A program made the position numbers and the translations under genes. The notes below the pieces were generated by a model, which was not told the DNA's origin, made no database searches, and was given only the letters and a program-made list of their open reading frames with translations. Below, piece after piece: positions 51,515 through 59,667 of a DNA stretch of 64,000 nucleotides (its first letter is position 1; each line of letters opens with the position of its first letter). Source of the stretch: an uncultured Christensenellaceae bacterium (lineage in GTDB: Bacteria > Bacillota > Clostridia > Christensenellales > Borkfalkiaceae); assembly GCA_910588645.1 (NCBI GenBank), contig CAJUOY010000008.1, positions 13,262 to 77,261 on the forward strand, read 5' to 3'.

Positions 51515-51543
51515 TTGACATTAAAGTAAACCGATATTATAAT
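51515..51543 (+). promoter_or_regulatory. Sigma-A promoter of T-box/pheST
   Basis: TTGACA (51515-51520), 17-nt spacer, TATAAT (51538-51543). Start near 51550. Confidence 0.9.
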
Positions 51544-51549
51544 GTTAAC

Positions 51550-51815
51550 AAACTTATATAACATTTTTTATCAATTTTAAAGGCTGTGACCAAGACAGAC
51601 GCTTTTTAAAATCCTTTTCAGAGAGGAAAATCCGAAAACGGCTGAAAGATTTTCCATTGGACAAAAGCGGTATTCACTTGCGAGCCGACGGGCGAAAAGT
51701 TTTCCTATTAGTCCGCTCCGCACCTCTTGCGTTAAAGAGAAATTAAGGCGGCTTATGCCGTGAAGTCAGGTGGTACCGCGGTAATTCCGCCCTGTGCAAT
51801 GCACGGGGCGTTTAT
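51550..51815 (+). promoter_or_regulatory. T-box riboswitch controlling pheST
   Basis: Stem I carries the AGAGAGG motif (51620s) and GGCTGAAAG. The T-box sequence AGGTGGTACCGCGG is at 51768-51781. The terminator (CGCCCTGTGC / GCACGGGGCG then TTTATTTTTT) is at about 51788-51820. A candidate Phe specifier TTC lies at 51673-51675. Uncharged tRNA-Phe would stabilise the antiterminator. This fills the whole 345-nt gap between fumarate hydratase and pheS. Confidence 0.92.
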
Positions 51816-51832
51816 TTTTTGGAGAAACAAAT

Positions 51833-52855
51833 ATGCAAGACAAAATCAACGAAATCGAAAAAAGTATCGACGAAGCCGTAAAAGACGTTCAATCCAGCAA
51901 AACATTGCAGGAAATCAAGTTGAAGTTCCTTGGCAAAACGGGCGTTATCTCTTCGCTTATGAAGAATATGCGCGACGTTCCGCCCGAACAGCGTCCTTCA
52001 ATGGGCAAAGTTTTAAACGCTTTGAGACAGTGGTCGGAGGAAAAATTTGCGGCTATAGAAAAAAGGCTCAAAGAATTCGAGCTTAAAAGAAAGTACGATG
52101 AAGAGCAGATCGATGTGACGCTTCCCGGACGCTGTCCCGCAGACGGCGCGTTGCATCCCAATACTCTTATAAGAAACGAACTTATCTCTATATTTGCGGG
52201 AATGGGCTTCGAAGTTTACGAAGGTCCGGAAATTGAAAACGATTACTATAACTTTACCGCGCTCAATACTCCCGCCGATCATCCCGCAAGAGATATGCAG
52301 GATACGTTCTATCTTGCCAAAGATCTATTACTGCGCACGCAAACTTCGGCAGGACAAATCAGAGTAATGGAGAACAAAAAACCTCCCATCAAAATACTGT
52401 CACCCGGAAAAGTTTACAGAAGCGACGACGACGCTACGCATTCGCCTATGTTCTCACAAATGGAAGGTCTTGTCGTAGATAAGGGTATTACTCTTTGCGA
52501 CCTTAAAGGAATGCTTGACGAATTCGCTCGCAAAATATTCGGCGAAAACGTTAAAACACGTTTGCGTCCCTCTTACTTCCCCTTTACAGAACCTTCCGTA
52601 GAAGTCGACGTGAGTTGCTTCGAATGCGGCGGCAAAGGTTGCAGACTTTGCAAAGGCACGGGCTGGATAGAAGTCCTCGGAGCGGGTATGGTAAACCGTC
52701 GCGTTTTAGAGGGTTGCGGCATCAATCCCGACGAATACACGGGCTTTGCCTTCGGTATGGGTATCGAGAGAATAGCTATGCTTAAATTCGGCATCAACAA
52801 TATGAAACTCCTCTTTGAGGGCGATACAAGATTTTTAAAACAGTTCAAGGTTTAA
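51833..52855 (+). CDS. pheS: Phenylalanine-tRNA ligase alpha subunit
   Basis: 340 aa from the ATG at 51833, 8 nt after GGAG; the upstream ATG lies inside the terminator hairpin. N-terminal coiled coil, then class II core: HPNTLIRNELISIFAGMGFEV, motif 2 KVYRSDDDATHSPMFSQMEGL, motif 3 FGMGIERIAMLKFGINN. FECGGKGCRLCKGTGW is a Cys-rich insertion seen in many PheS. Regulated by the T-box. Confidence 0.96.
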   Translation: MQDKINEIEKSIDEAVKDVQSSKTLQEIKLKFLGKTGVISSLMKNMRDVPPEQRPSMGKVLNALRQWSEEKFAAIEKRLKEFELKRKYDEEQIDVTLPGRCPADGALHPNTLIRNELISIFAGMGFEVYEGPEIENDYYNFTALNTPADHPARDMQDTFYLAKDLLLRTQTSAGQIRVMENKKPPIKILSPGKVYRSDDDATHSPMFSQMEGLVVDKGITLCDLKGMLDEFARKIFGENVKTRLRPSYFPFTEPSVEVDVSCFECGGKGCRLCKGTGWIEVLGAGMVNRRVLEGCGINPDEYTGFAFGMGIERIAMLKFGINNMKLLFEGDTRFLKQFKV

Positions 52856-52866
52856 GGAGTTAATTT

Positions 52867-55278
52867 ATGAAAGCACCTTTAAGTTGGTTAAAAGAATACG
52901 TAGATATAGACGTCACCGCAGAAAGATTACAGGAGTTGCTCTTCTCATGCGGTTTCGAAGTGGAAGAACTGATAAACATCGGCAAAGATATTTCCGGCGT
53001 GGTTGTAGGCGAAGTAGTAGAATGCGAACCTGTTGAAGGCACTCACCTTCACGTATGCAAAGTGGATTGCGGAGACAAGGGAATTTTCAACATTTGCTGC
53101 GGCGCAGATAACGTAAAAAAAGGTATTAAAGCCCCCTGCGCGCTTGTAGGAGCGACAGTCTATGCCACGGCAAAGGATCACATTACGATAGAAGGCGTTA
53201 CCACTATTAAAAAAGGTAAACTCCGCGGAATAGAATCCGAAGGTATGCTGTGTTCGGGCATAGAACTCGGAGTAAACGGAGATATGTACGAAGGCGCGGA
53301 CTATTGCGGACTACTGCTCCTCCCCTCTTCCTTAAAAAACGGCGAAGACGTAAAAGCTGTCATTGGTTTGGACGACTATATATTCGATATAGGCGTTACC
53401 GCAAACCGCCCCGACTGCCAAAGTATTTTCGGCATAGCCCGCGAAGTCGCCGCAGTTTTGCAAAAGGACGTTAAAGAACCCGCCTATAATTACACTGCGG
53501 CAAAGGGGAATTACGAGAGCATTAAAATAACCGACTCTGCTCCCGACGTCTGCCCGCGTTATATCGGGCATTACGTCAAGGATGTAAAATGTATCTCCTC
53601 CCCTATGTGGCTGAAAAGAAGATTGGCTCTCTGCGGACTGCGCTCGATTAACGCAGTCGTAGACATCACCAATTACGTTTTGCTTGAATTAGGACAACCT
53701 ATGCACGCGTTCGATATGCGCACTATCGAGGGACGGGAAATAAACGTTAGACGCGCCCGCGACGGAGAAACGATTATAACTCTCGACGGAAACGAATTTA
53801 AAATGAACAATGAAAACCTTGTAATATGCGACGGTAAAAAACCTGTTGCTATTGCAGGAGTTATGGGCGGTCAAAACAGCGAAATACGCGAGGATACAAC
53901 CGAAGTATTGTTCGAGGCAGCTAAATTTGCGCGCGACAGCGTGAGAAAGACGGCGAGAACCCTCGGACAGCACACAGATTCTTCCGCAATGTTTGAAAAG
54001 GGCGTAAACGAATATACGACCGAACGGGCAATGAAGCGCGCGCTGCATCTGATAGAAGAACTCGGATGCGGAACGGTAACAGACCTGCACATAGACGTAA
54101 AGACGAAAAACTCGCACACCGCAGAAAAAACAATGCGGGCAAGCGTTTCCAAAATAAACGCACTTCTCGGAATACAGGTACCCGAAAGTGAAATGGTAAA
54201 TATTTTAAAGAGGCTAAACTTCGGCGTCAAGCTTTGCGACGACGAACTTGACCTCACCGTACCCGGGTACCGAGAGGATATTGACGGATACCCCGATATT
54301 GCGGAAGAGGTAATAAGATTTTACGGTTACGAAAATATAAAGGGCACGTTTATGCCCTCCGCCGCCGTCACGAACGGCGGACTGTCCGAAGATCAAAAAA
54401 CCGAAGCGGCGCTCAAATCCCGACTTGTAGGCAAAGGATTTTATGAAATTTCGACTTACTCCTTCTACTCACCGAAAGATCTTGACACTATGTTAATTCC
54501 TGCCGACGCAGCCGAAAGAAAAGCAATAAGAATTCTTAACCCCATAAGCGAAGATCTTTCGATAATGCGCACGACGCTTGCTCCCTCTATGTTGAACGTA
54601 ATAGTTCGCAATCTCAGACGGGGAAATATGGAAGGCAAGCTGTTCGAACTAGGTAAAATTTATTTGGCAAAAAATAATCCGCTTTCGGATTTCCCTGAAG
54701 AAAAAAACGTACTTGCACTTGGAGTCTGGGGCAAGAGCGACTTTTTCGATTTAAAGGGAATAACCGAAAACATTGCGGGACTTTTCAATACGCGGTTCGA
54801 ATACGAGCGTTGCGAGAAACCATTCCTGCACCCCGGCATCACGGCTAAAATTATTTGTGAAGATGAAGAATTAGGTTATCTTGGAATGCTTTCGCCCGAA
54901 ATTGCGGAAAGTCTTGCGCTTGAAAGATTTGCCTATATTTGCGAGATTGCCTACGATAAATTATTGAAACACGCCAAAGCATTTAAATACTCCCCTCTGC
55001 CTAAATTTACGGAAGTTTCACGCGATCTTGCCCTGACCTGCGAAACAGGAATTACTTGCGCCGAGATAGAAAAAGAAATATATTCGGCGTGCAAATATGT
55101 TACGGACGTCAGACTTTTCGACGTTTACGCCGGTGAACAGATAGGAAGCGGCAAAAAATCAATGGCTTTCAAAATTACGTTTACCCCCAAGGACGGTCCA
55201 ATAGACGATAAAATCGACGGCTTCGTCAAAAAGATCTTAAACAACCTCAAATTCAAACTTAATATAACTTTGAGATAA
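52867..55278 (+). CDS. pheT: Phenylalanine-tRNA ligase beta subunit
   Basis: 803 aa. N-terminal EMAP-like OB domain (residues ~40-150), B3/B4 editing domain, B5 DNA-binding-like domain (TVPGYREDIDGYPDIAEEVIRFYG near residue 462), catalytic-like core, and a C-terminal ferredoxin-fold anticodon domain (LPKFTEVSRDLALTCE). Follows pheS by 11 nt; AAGGAG precedes its ATG. Confidence 0.96.
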   Translation: MKAPLSWLKEYVDIDVTAERLQELLFSCGFEVEELINIGKDISGVVVGEVVECEPVEGTHLHVCKVDCGDKGIFNICCGADNVKKGIKAPCALVGATVYATAKDHITIEGVTTIKKGKLRGIESEGMLCSGIELGVNGDMYEGADYCGLLLLPSSLKNGEDVKAVIGLDDYIFDIGVTANRPDCQSIFGIAREVAAVLQKDVKEPAYNYTAAKGNYESIKITDSAPDVCPRYIGHYVKDVKCISSPMWLKRRLALCGLRSINAVVDITNYVLLELGQPMHAFDMRTIEGREINVRRARDGETIITLDGNEFKMNNENLVICDGKKPVAIAGVMGGQNSEIREDTTEVLFEAAKFARDSVRKTARTLGQHTDSSAMFEKGVNEYTTERAMKRALHLIEELGCGTVTDLHIDVKTKNSHTAEKTMRASVSKINALLGIQVPESEMVNILKRLNFGVKLCDDELDLTVPGYREDIDGYPDIAEEVIRFYGYENIKGTFMPSAAVTNGGLSEDQKTEAALKSRLVGKGFYEISTYSFYSPKDLDTMLIPADAAERKAIRILNPISEDLSIMRTTLAPSMLNVIVRNLRRGNMEGKLFELGKIYLAKNNPLSDFPEEKNVLALGVWGKSDFFDLKGITENIAGLFNTRFEYERCEKPFLHPGITAKIICEDEELGYLGMLSPEIAESLALERFAYICEIAYDKLLKHAKAFKYSPLPKFTEVSRDLALTCETGITCAEIEKEIYSACKYVTDVRLFDVYAGEQIGSGKKSMAFKITFTPKDGPIDDKIDGFVKKILNNLKFKLNITLR

Positions 55279-55279
55279 T

Positions 55280-55315
55280 AAAAACCGTCCGCTATTAATA
55301 AGCGGACGGTTTTTA
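55280..55315. terminator. Bidirectional terminator between pheT and yunB
   Basis: AAAAACCGTCCGCT / AGCGGACGGTTTTT with an 8-nt loop, T-runs on both strands, between converging pheT and yunB. Confidence 0.88.
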
Positions 55316-55328
55316 TTTTAACGATTAA

Positions 55329-55994
55329 TCAATTATCGGGGACGAGAGCTCCCCCCCCGCCCAAAAGAGATCCCTGAAGATAGGTATCTGGAATTTTACC
55401 TGCGATAACGCTTTCACATATGAGCACCTCTATGGTAGACGCAAGATTTGTGCTTTTGGAAGGCAATATTATCGATATATCCGAAACTATCTCAAGATAC
55501 AACGAATGCTTAGTCTGATTTATCCCGGCGTCTTCAAACTTGGACACAAAGCGACACTCGACATTTGAAATAGGAATAATTTTTATATTGATTTTAGTAC
55601 CGAAGCCCGCAAGCGCTTCCATACCCGTCAAAGCGCCTATAGGCACCATAATACCCTCTGCGCTCATTTTGTTTAAATTTTCCTGAGACAGATAGGCGGT
55701 ATCCCTTGCTATTCGGTTTATTTTGAGACTGTCGGTGGTAATAGAAGTTACGTTCCCCTGCTCGTCACGGTCTATATAAATTAAATCCTCATAGCGCATT
55801 GTGTCGTTAAGCGTGTAATATATGGCGTCGTTAACGGCCACGGTAGTTATCGATCGGATCGTCGCTTCGCTTATAGATATTAAAACACGAGTAACGTTGC
55901 GTTGAAAATATATCAGTACAGCCAATATAAGCAGGCAAAATATTACGAGAAATACTTTAAAACGCCTGAATTTCTTGTTGCTTTTCTTTTTCAT
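55329..55994 (-). CDS. yunB: Sporulation protein YunB
   Basis: 221 aa. Basic N-terminus with one transmembrane helix at ~13-30, then an extracytoplasmic domain. Family segments: AVNDAIYYTLND, PIGALTGMEALAGFGTKI, and the C-terminal EVLICESVIAGKIPDTYL. Required for efficient sporulation in Bacillus, where it is made in the mother cell. Last of the spoVA group here. Its ribosome site GGGGTG lies in the loop of a 9-bp inverted repeat. Confidence 0.88.
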   Translation of the reverse strand: MKKKSNKKFRRFKVFLVIFCLLILAVLIYFQRNVTRVLISISEATIRSITTVAVNDAIYYTLNDTMRYEDLIYIDRDEQGNVTSITTDSLKINRIARDTAYLSQENLNKMSAEGIMVPIGALTGMEALAGFGTKINIKIIPISNVECRFVSKFEDAGINQTKHSLYLEIVSDISIILPSKSTNLASTIEVLICESVIAGKIPDTYLQGSLLGGGGALVPDN

Positions 55995-56015
55995 ATTACG
56001 GTCACCCCGTAATAT
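55993..56015 (-). promoter_or_regulatory. 9-bp inverted repeat enclosing the yunB ribosome site
   Basis: On minus ATATTACGG-GGTGA-CCGTAATAT, perfect, directly before yunB. The loop plus last stem bases carry the Shine-Dalgarno, and the right arm reaches into the ATG (55994-55992). It could present or mask the site, or be a protein operator. Confidence 0.6.
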
Positions 56016-56021
56016 TGTATG

Positions 56022-56405
56022 TCAGTTGCGCTTGGTTCTTGATTTAAAAATCAAAGCCATTATAAAAGCAAATACTACTGCGGCTGTGACTCCCGCGCTT
56101 GCGGCCGTGAGAGAGCCCGTTATTGCTGAAAAGAAACCCTTTTCAGCGCCTTTCATAGCACCGTTTGCAAGCAGATAACCAAATCCGGAAATTGGAACCG
56201 TCGCACCCGCTCCGGCAAAATCAACGAGAGGTTGATAAACACCTATTGCCGTAAGAATTATACCCGCTATCATAAAGTAGACGAGAATTTTACCTGCCGT
56301 AAGATCGGTAAAGTTTATTATTATCTGCGCTATTAGGCATATTCCGCCTCCGACGACAAACGCTTTGATAAACTGAAACAGTATATCCAACATTTCATTT
56401 CCCAT
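56022..56405 (-). CDS. spoVAE: Stage V sporulation protein AE (SpoVAEb-type)
   Basis: 127 aa, four transmembrane helices. Conserved FVVGGGICLIAQIIINFT near the N-terminus, LVDFAGAGATVPISGFGYLL near 60, and the C-terminal GVTAAVVFAFIMALIFKS. Part of the channel for uptake and release of dipicolinic acid by the forespore/spore. GGAGGTG lies before the ATG; follows spoVAD by 1 nt. Confidence 0.92.
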   Translation of the reverse strand: MGNEMLDILFQFIKAFVVGGGICLIAQIIINFTDLTAGKILVYFMIAGIILTAIGVYQPLVDFAGAGATVPISGFGYLLANGAMKGAEKGFFSAITGSLTAASAGVTAAVVFAFIMALIFKSRTKRN

Positions 56406-56406
56406 A

Positions 56407-57402
56407 TTACACCTCCAACTGCACGGCGTGACTTATACAGGGAATACTCTCTCCCTGTCCAGAAGAAACAGTGGAAAGCAATGCGCCCGTCGCCGCAAAT
56501 AGCACACGTTTATACAGTCCTGCAGACATCTTGGAGAGAATATAAGAATTCAACACTGTTGCGGAACAACCTGCGCCGCTTCCGCCCTGAAACTCTTTTT
56601 CTATAACCTTATAGACAATTTCGCCGCAGTCAACGTGATTAACGGAAATATCGAAACCTTTTTCCCAGGTAAGATCCTTTACTATCCTACTGCCCAATGC
56701 ACCGAGATCGCCGGTCAAAATCAAATCGTAATCTTCCGGCTCCGTATCCGTATCCTTAAAATGACGAATTAACGTGTCCGCGGCGGCAGGAGCCATTGCT
56801 GCGCCCATATTATTTACGTCCGTAACTCCGTAATCGCAAACCTTACCCATAGTGCCGTTAACCACTTTTATCCCCTGCGATTCGTTTGAAATTACGCAGC
56901 TGCCTGCGCCCGTTACAGTCCACTGAGCCTGCGGAGGACGGGTACACCCCAACTCCAACGGGTACCTGTACTGACGCTCTGCAGAGGCAAAGTGACTGCC
57001 CGTTGCGGCAACCACCCTGTTTACGTAACCCGCGTTTACAAGCATTGCTCCAAGCAGTATACTTTCACTCATTGTAGAACAGGCAGAATATACGCCTAAA
57101 AAAGGAAAATCGTAATCTCTTGCCGCAAAGCTTGCCGATATTATCTGATTGAGAAGATCACCCGAAAGCATTACGTCGATATCTTTTTCGGTATATCCAC
57201 CCTTTTCTATAGCAAGCGAGATAGCCGTGGTAAGCATTTTGCACTCAGCCTTCTCAAACGTACTCTCCTCGTACATATCGTCCTGTAAAGTTATGTCTGC
57301 GTACGATCCCAATATTCCTTCCTTCTCCTTTGAACCGCATACCGCTGCAAATGAAGTGATTTTAGGAGCATTATTAAAAAATACAGTATTGCCTTTTTTC
57401 AT
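56407..57402 (-). CDS. spoVAD: Stage V sporulation protein AD
   Basis: 331 aa from the ATG at 57402 (MKKGNTVFFNN), sharing the A of the spoVAC TAA stop. Thiolase-like fold: LGVYSACSTMSESILLGA near residue 110 (Cys at the thiolase position), and the C-terminal GGSGAGCSATVLNSY. SpoVAD binds dipicolinic acid in Bacillus. Cytoplasmic-side component of the SpoVA channel. An upstream in-frame ATG (57507) lies inside spoVAC. Confidence 0.93.
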   Translation of the reverse strand: MKKGNTVFFNNAPKITSFAAVCGSKEKEGILGSYADITLQDDMYEESTFEKAECKMLTTAISLAIEKGGYTEKDIDVMLSGDLLNQIISASFAARDYDFPFLGVYSACSTMSESILLGAMLVNAGYVNRVVAATGSHFASAERQYRYPLELGCTRPPQAQWTVTGAGSCVISNESQGIKVVNGTMGKVCDYGVTDVNNMGAAMAPAAADTLIRHFKDTDTEPEDYDLILTGDLGALGSRIVKDLTWEKGFDISVNHVDCGEIVYKVIEKEFQGGSGAGCSATVLNSYILSKMSAGLYKRVLFAATGALLSTVSSGQGESIPCISHAVQLEV

Positions 57403-57851
57403 TATACAAACAGATATACGAGTCCCACGAGTACTCCGGAAAATACCCCAAAAACGATTATCGCGCCGGCAACGGTGAACATTTTCGCCGCCATACCGTA
57501 TATCCAACCCTCCGTTTTAAATTCTATTGCCGGCGAAGTTACGCTGTTTGCAAAACCGGTAATCGGAACTATCGATCCTGCACCCGCGTATCTCCCTATT
57601 CTGTCATAAACTCCCAGTCCCGTTAAAAAACAGCCAAGGAATATAAGAACAATCGAGGTTGCGCCCGCAAGCTCGTCCCCCGTTAGCCCCGCATATTCGA
57701 ACATATATCTTATAAACTGTCCTATACAACATATTAGTCCGCCCACGCCGAATGCGGCGGCGCAATTTTTAAAATGTTGCGTAGGCGGATCCTGCGTCTT
57801 TACGTACTGTAAATAATTCGAATTAAAGTTGTCATTGGATTTGCCTGTCAT
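57402..57851 (-). CDS. spoVAC: Stage V sporulation protein AC
   Basis: About 149 aa from the ATG at 57851 (MTGKSNDNFN), behind GGTGAAAAGA. Four transmembrane helices; conserved CCIGQFIRYMFEYAGL near residue 42 and GAGSIVPITGFANSVTSPAIEFKTEGWIYGM near 97. Homologous to SpoVAE; forms the membrane channel with it. The frame stays open upstream to 57902, but there it would overlap a separate short ORF. Confidence 0.92.
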   Translation of the reverse strand: MTGKSNDNFNSNYLQYVKTQDPPTQHFKNCAAAFGVGGLICCIGQFIRYMFEYAGLTGDELAGATSIVLIFLGCFLTGLGVYDRIGRYAGAGSIVPITGFANSVTSPAIEFKTEGWIYGMAAKMFTVAGAIIVFGVFSGVLVGLVYLFV

Positions 57852-57930
57852 TCTTTTCACCGCCCTGTTTGGTAGTTTTATATAAAGTTTCGCGTTCGTC
57901 ACGGCGCGTCAGATCAAAATCTTTCTTCAT
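57832..57930 (-). CDS. Possible 32-aa protein coupled between the SDR and spoVAC
   Basis: Short ORF MKKDFDLTRRDERETLYKTT..., very charged, no transmembrane segment. Its ATG overlaps the SDR stop as ATGA, and its end overlaps the first seven codons of spoVAC in another frame; the spoVAC ribosome site lies inside it. The arrangement is that of translational coupling. It is not recognised as any family and could instead be a coding-neutral stretch or a leader for spoVAC. Confidence 0.4.
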   Translation of the reverse strand: MKKDFDLTRRDERETLYKTTKQGGEKNDRQIQ

Positions 57931-58766
57931 TGATGGAACATCCTTTCGTTAATTTTTAAAGTTACCTTTTCCGGCATTACGCGGGTAAACAGGCGCAATA
58001 CCGTATTCTTCACTCCGCATATTTTAATGACGGGAGGCTTGTCCGAAACAAGAACGTTATAAATTATTTCCGCAACTTCATCGGGAGACATTCCGCTCTG
58101 TTCCATATTTGCGAGAGCCGCAACTGCTTTGTGGACATTACCCGAATACGACTTATTCTCATCGTCGGAATAAACCTTTCTCTTACTTGTAAAATTTGTT
58201 GCCGTCCCGCCGGGTAAGATTCCCGTAACCTTGATATTATAAGGTCTCAGTTCCGAATATGCGGCCCTGCTCAACATTTCGAGCGCGGCTTTTGATGCCG
58301 AATAGAAACAATCGAAACAGATAGGCACGTCCCCTCCAAGCGATCCGACGAGAACTATTCTTCCGCCTTTACTTTTAAAAAGCGGAATGACAGCCTGCAT
58401 ACATTGCAGAGCGCCGAAGAAATTTACGTCGAAAAGATAACGATAATCGCTCTCCTTAGCATATTCTATAGGTGCGGCCATAGAGAAACCCGCGCTGTAA
58501 ACAAGCGCGGATATTTCGTATTTCTGCGAAGCAAGACCTATCGCGTCCGCCAAAGCGTTACCCGCCGCCGCGTCCGCGGTATAGTTTACAACCTTGGAGT
58601 TTTTACACGGCGTGCGGGAAATATTAACAACGTTCCAACCGCGGTTTACAAGCCTTAAGCAAGTTTCATATCCTATTCCGGAACTTCCGCCGACAACAAC
58701 CGCAGTCTTTTTCCCTGATACCTTTTCCATACCCGTATTTTGCGGTAAATTCAGGGAATTATTCAC
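57927..58766 (-). CDS. Short-chain dehydrogenase/reductase
   Basis: 279 aa. Rossmann motif VVGGSSGIGYETCLRLV (TGxxxGxG-like, residues ~22-38), AxS at the S139-equivalent (VGSLGGDVPI), and catalytic Y-x3-K as YSASKAAL near residue 155. Classic SDR; the substrate cannot be told. It starts at GTG (58766) with GGGA upstream; an internal ATG at residue 13 has no site. It lies between ZIP and the spoVA genes. Confidence 0.88.
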   Translation of the reverse strand: MNNSLNLPQNTGMEKVSGKKTAVVVGGSSGIGYETCLRLVNRGWNVVNISRTPCKNSKVVNYTADAAAGNALADAIGLASQKYEISALVYSAGFSMAAPIEYAKESDYRYLFDVNFFGALQCMQAVIPLFKSKGGRIVLVGSLGGDVPICFDCFYSASKAALEMLSRAAYSELRPYNIKVTGILPGGTATNFTSKRKVYSDDENKSYSGNVHKAVAALANMEQSGMSPDEVAEIIYNVLVSDKPPVIKICGVKNTVLRLFTRVMPEKVTLKINERMFHQ

Positions 58767-58795
58767 CTAAAATCCCAATATATTCCTGTAACCGA

Positions 58796-59569
58796 TCAGC
58801 CGAAGGCCAAATCGAGTATCATCATAAGCGCGAAGCCCGCTATTACGCCTATTGTAGCTTTAACTTTGCCCTGAGCAAAACTTTCGGGTATAAGTTCGGA
58901 ACACACTACCGCAAGCATAGCGCCCGCCGAGAATGACAAAGCCCAAGGCAGTATACCGTTTACTGCGGTTACGGCAAGCGCGCCTATCACGCCCGCGACT
59001 ATTTCCACCGCGCCGGACATTTGACCTATCAAAAAGGACTTGCTTCTCGACAGCCCGTTGGCACGCAAAGGAAAAGCGACACACATACCTTCCGGAAAGT
59101 TTTGTATACCTATTCCTACTGCGAGCATAACGGCCGCAACCGCTTCTACGGTCTGCCCCGAAGCCAACGCCCCGAAAGCCACACCAACCGCCATTCCCTC
59201 CGGAATATTGTGCATAGTCACGGCTATACACATTACTGCGCAACCGCGCTTTTTCGCGTTCCCCGCAAACATATGTAATCTGTCAATGACTATATCGGTG
59301 ACGATTATCAGCGCGCCGCCCAAAACAAAACCGCAGGTAAGTATCAGATATGCATAATCCCCGCCCATTTCCATAGCGGGTATAAGTAACGAAAAGAACG
59401 TAGACGCGAGCATTATCCCAGCAGCACTGCTCATCATAAAAGAAAATGTATTCGCGCTTACGTTTTTATATATAAACACGAGAAGTGCGCCCGCAGCGGT
59501 CATAAGCCAGGTAAACCCCGTGCCCATTAGCGCAAGCTGCCAACCCGTAAAATTGTTCAGCCATTCCAT
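58796..59569 (-). CDS. ZIP-family metal transporter
   Basis: 257 aa, eight transmembrane helices with a short His-containing loop. The signature is CIAVTMHNIPEGMAVGVAFG near residue 114 (TM4, with His and Asn/Glu) and GIGIQNFPEGMCVAFPL in TM5 near 152. GufA/ZupT-like uptake of zinc or other divalent metal. GAGGAAA lies before the ATG; a sigma-E-like -10 (CATACAAT) lies upstream. Grouped with an SDR and spoVA, so it may serve sporulation. Confidence 0.92.
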   Translation of the reverse strand: MEWLNNFTGWQLALMGTGFTWLMTAAGALLVFIYKNVSANTFSFMMSSAAGIMLASTFFSLLIPAMEMGGDYAYLILTCGFVLGGALIIVTDIVIDRLHMFAGNAKKRGCAVMCIAVTMHNIPEGMAVGVAFGALASGQTVEAVAAVMLAVGIGIQNFPEGMCVAFPLRANGLSRSKSFLIGQMSGAVEIVAGVIGALAVTAVNGILPWALSFSAGAMLAVVCSELIPESFAQGKVKATIGVIAGFALMMILDLAFG

Positions 59570-59605
59570 CCGAAGAATTTCCTCACGTAAAATATCAATT
59601 AATAT

Positions 59606-59613
59606 ATTGTATG
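59606..59613 (-). promoter_or_regulatory. Sigma-E-like -10 (CATACAAT) before the ZIP-SDR-spoVA string
   Basis: Minus-strand CATACAAT matches the mother-cell sigma-E -10 consensus. It is the only promoter-like element between the terminator at 59623-59652 and the ZIP start. I do not see a convincing -35 at 14-16 nt, so this is tentative; spoVA genes in Bacillus use sigma-G. Confidence 0.3.
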
Positions 59614-59622
59614 AAAGAAAAG

Positions 59623-59652
59623 CCGCCCGGCGTGTAGTTTCACGCCGGGCGG
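59623..59652. terminator. Terminator downstream of the TVP38/DedA gene
   Basis: 12-bp stem CCGCCCGGCGTG / CACGCCGGGCGG with a 6-nt loop, followed on minus by CTTTTCTTT. Ends the thyA-folA-TVP38 unit. Confidence 0.85.
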
Positions 59653-59667
59653 TTGAATTTTGTAATA

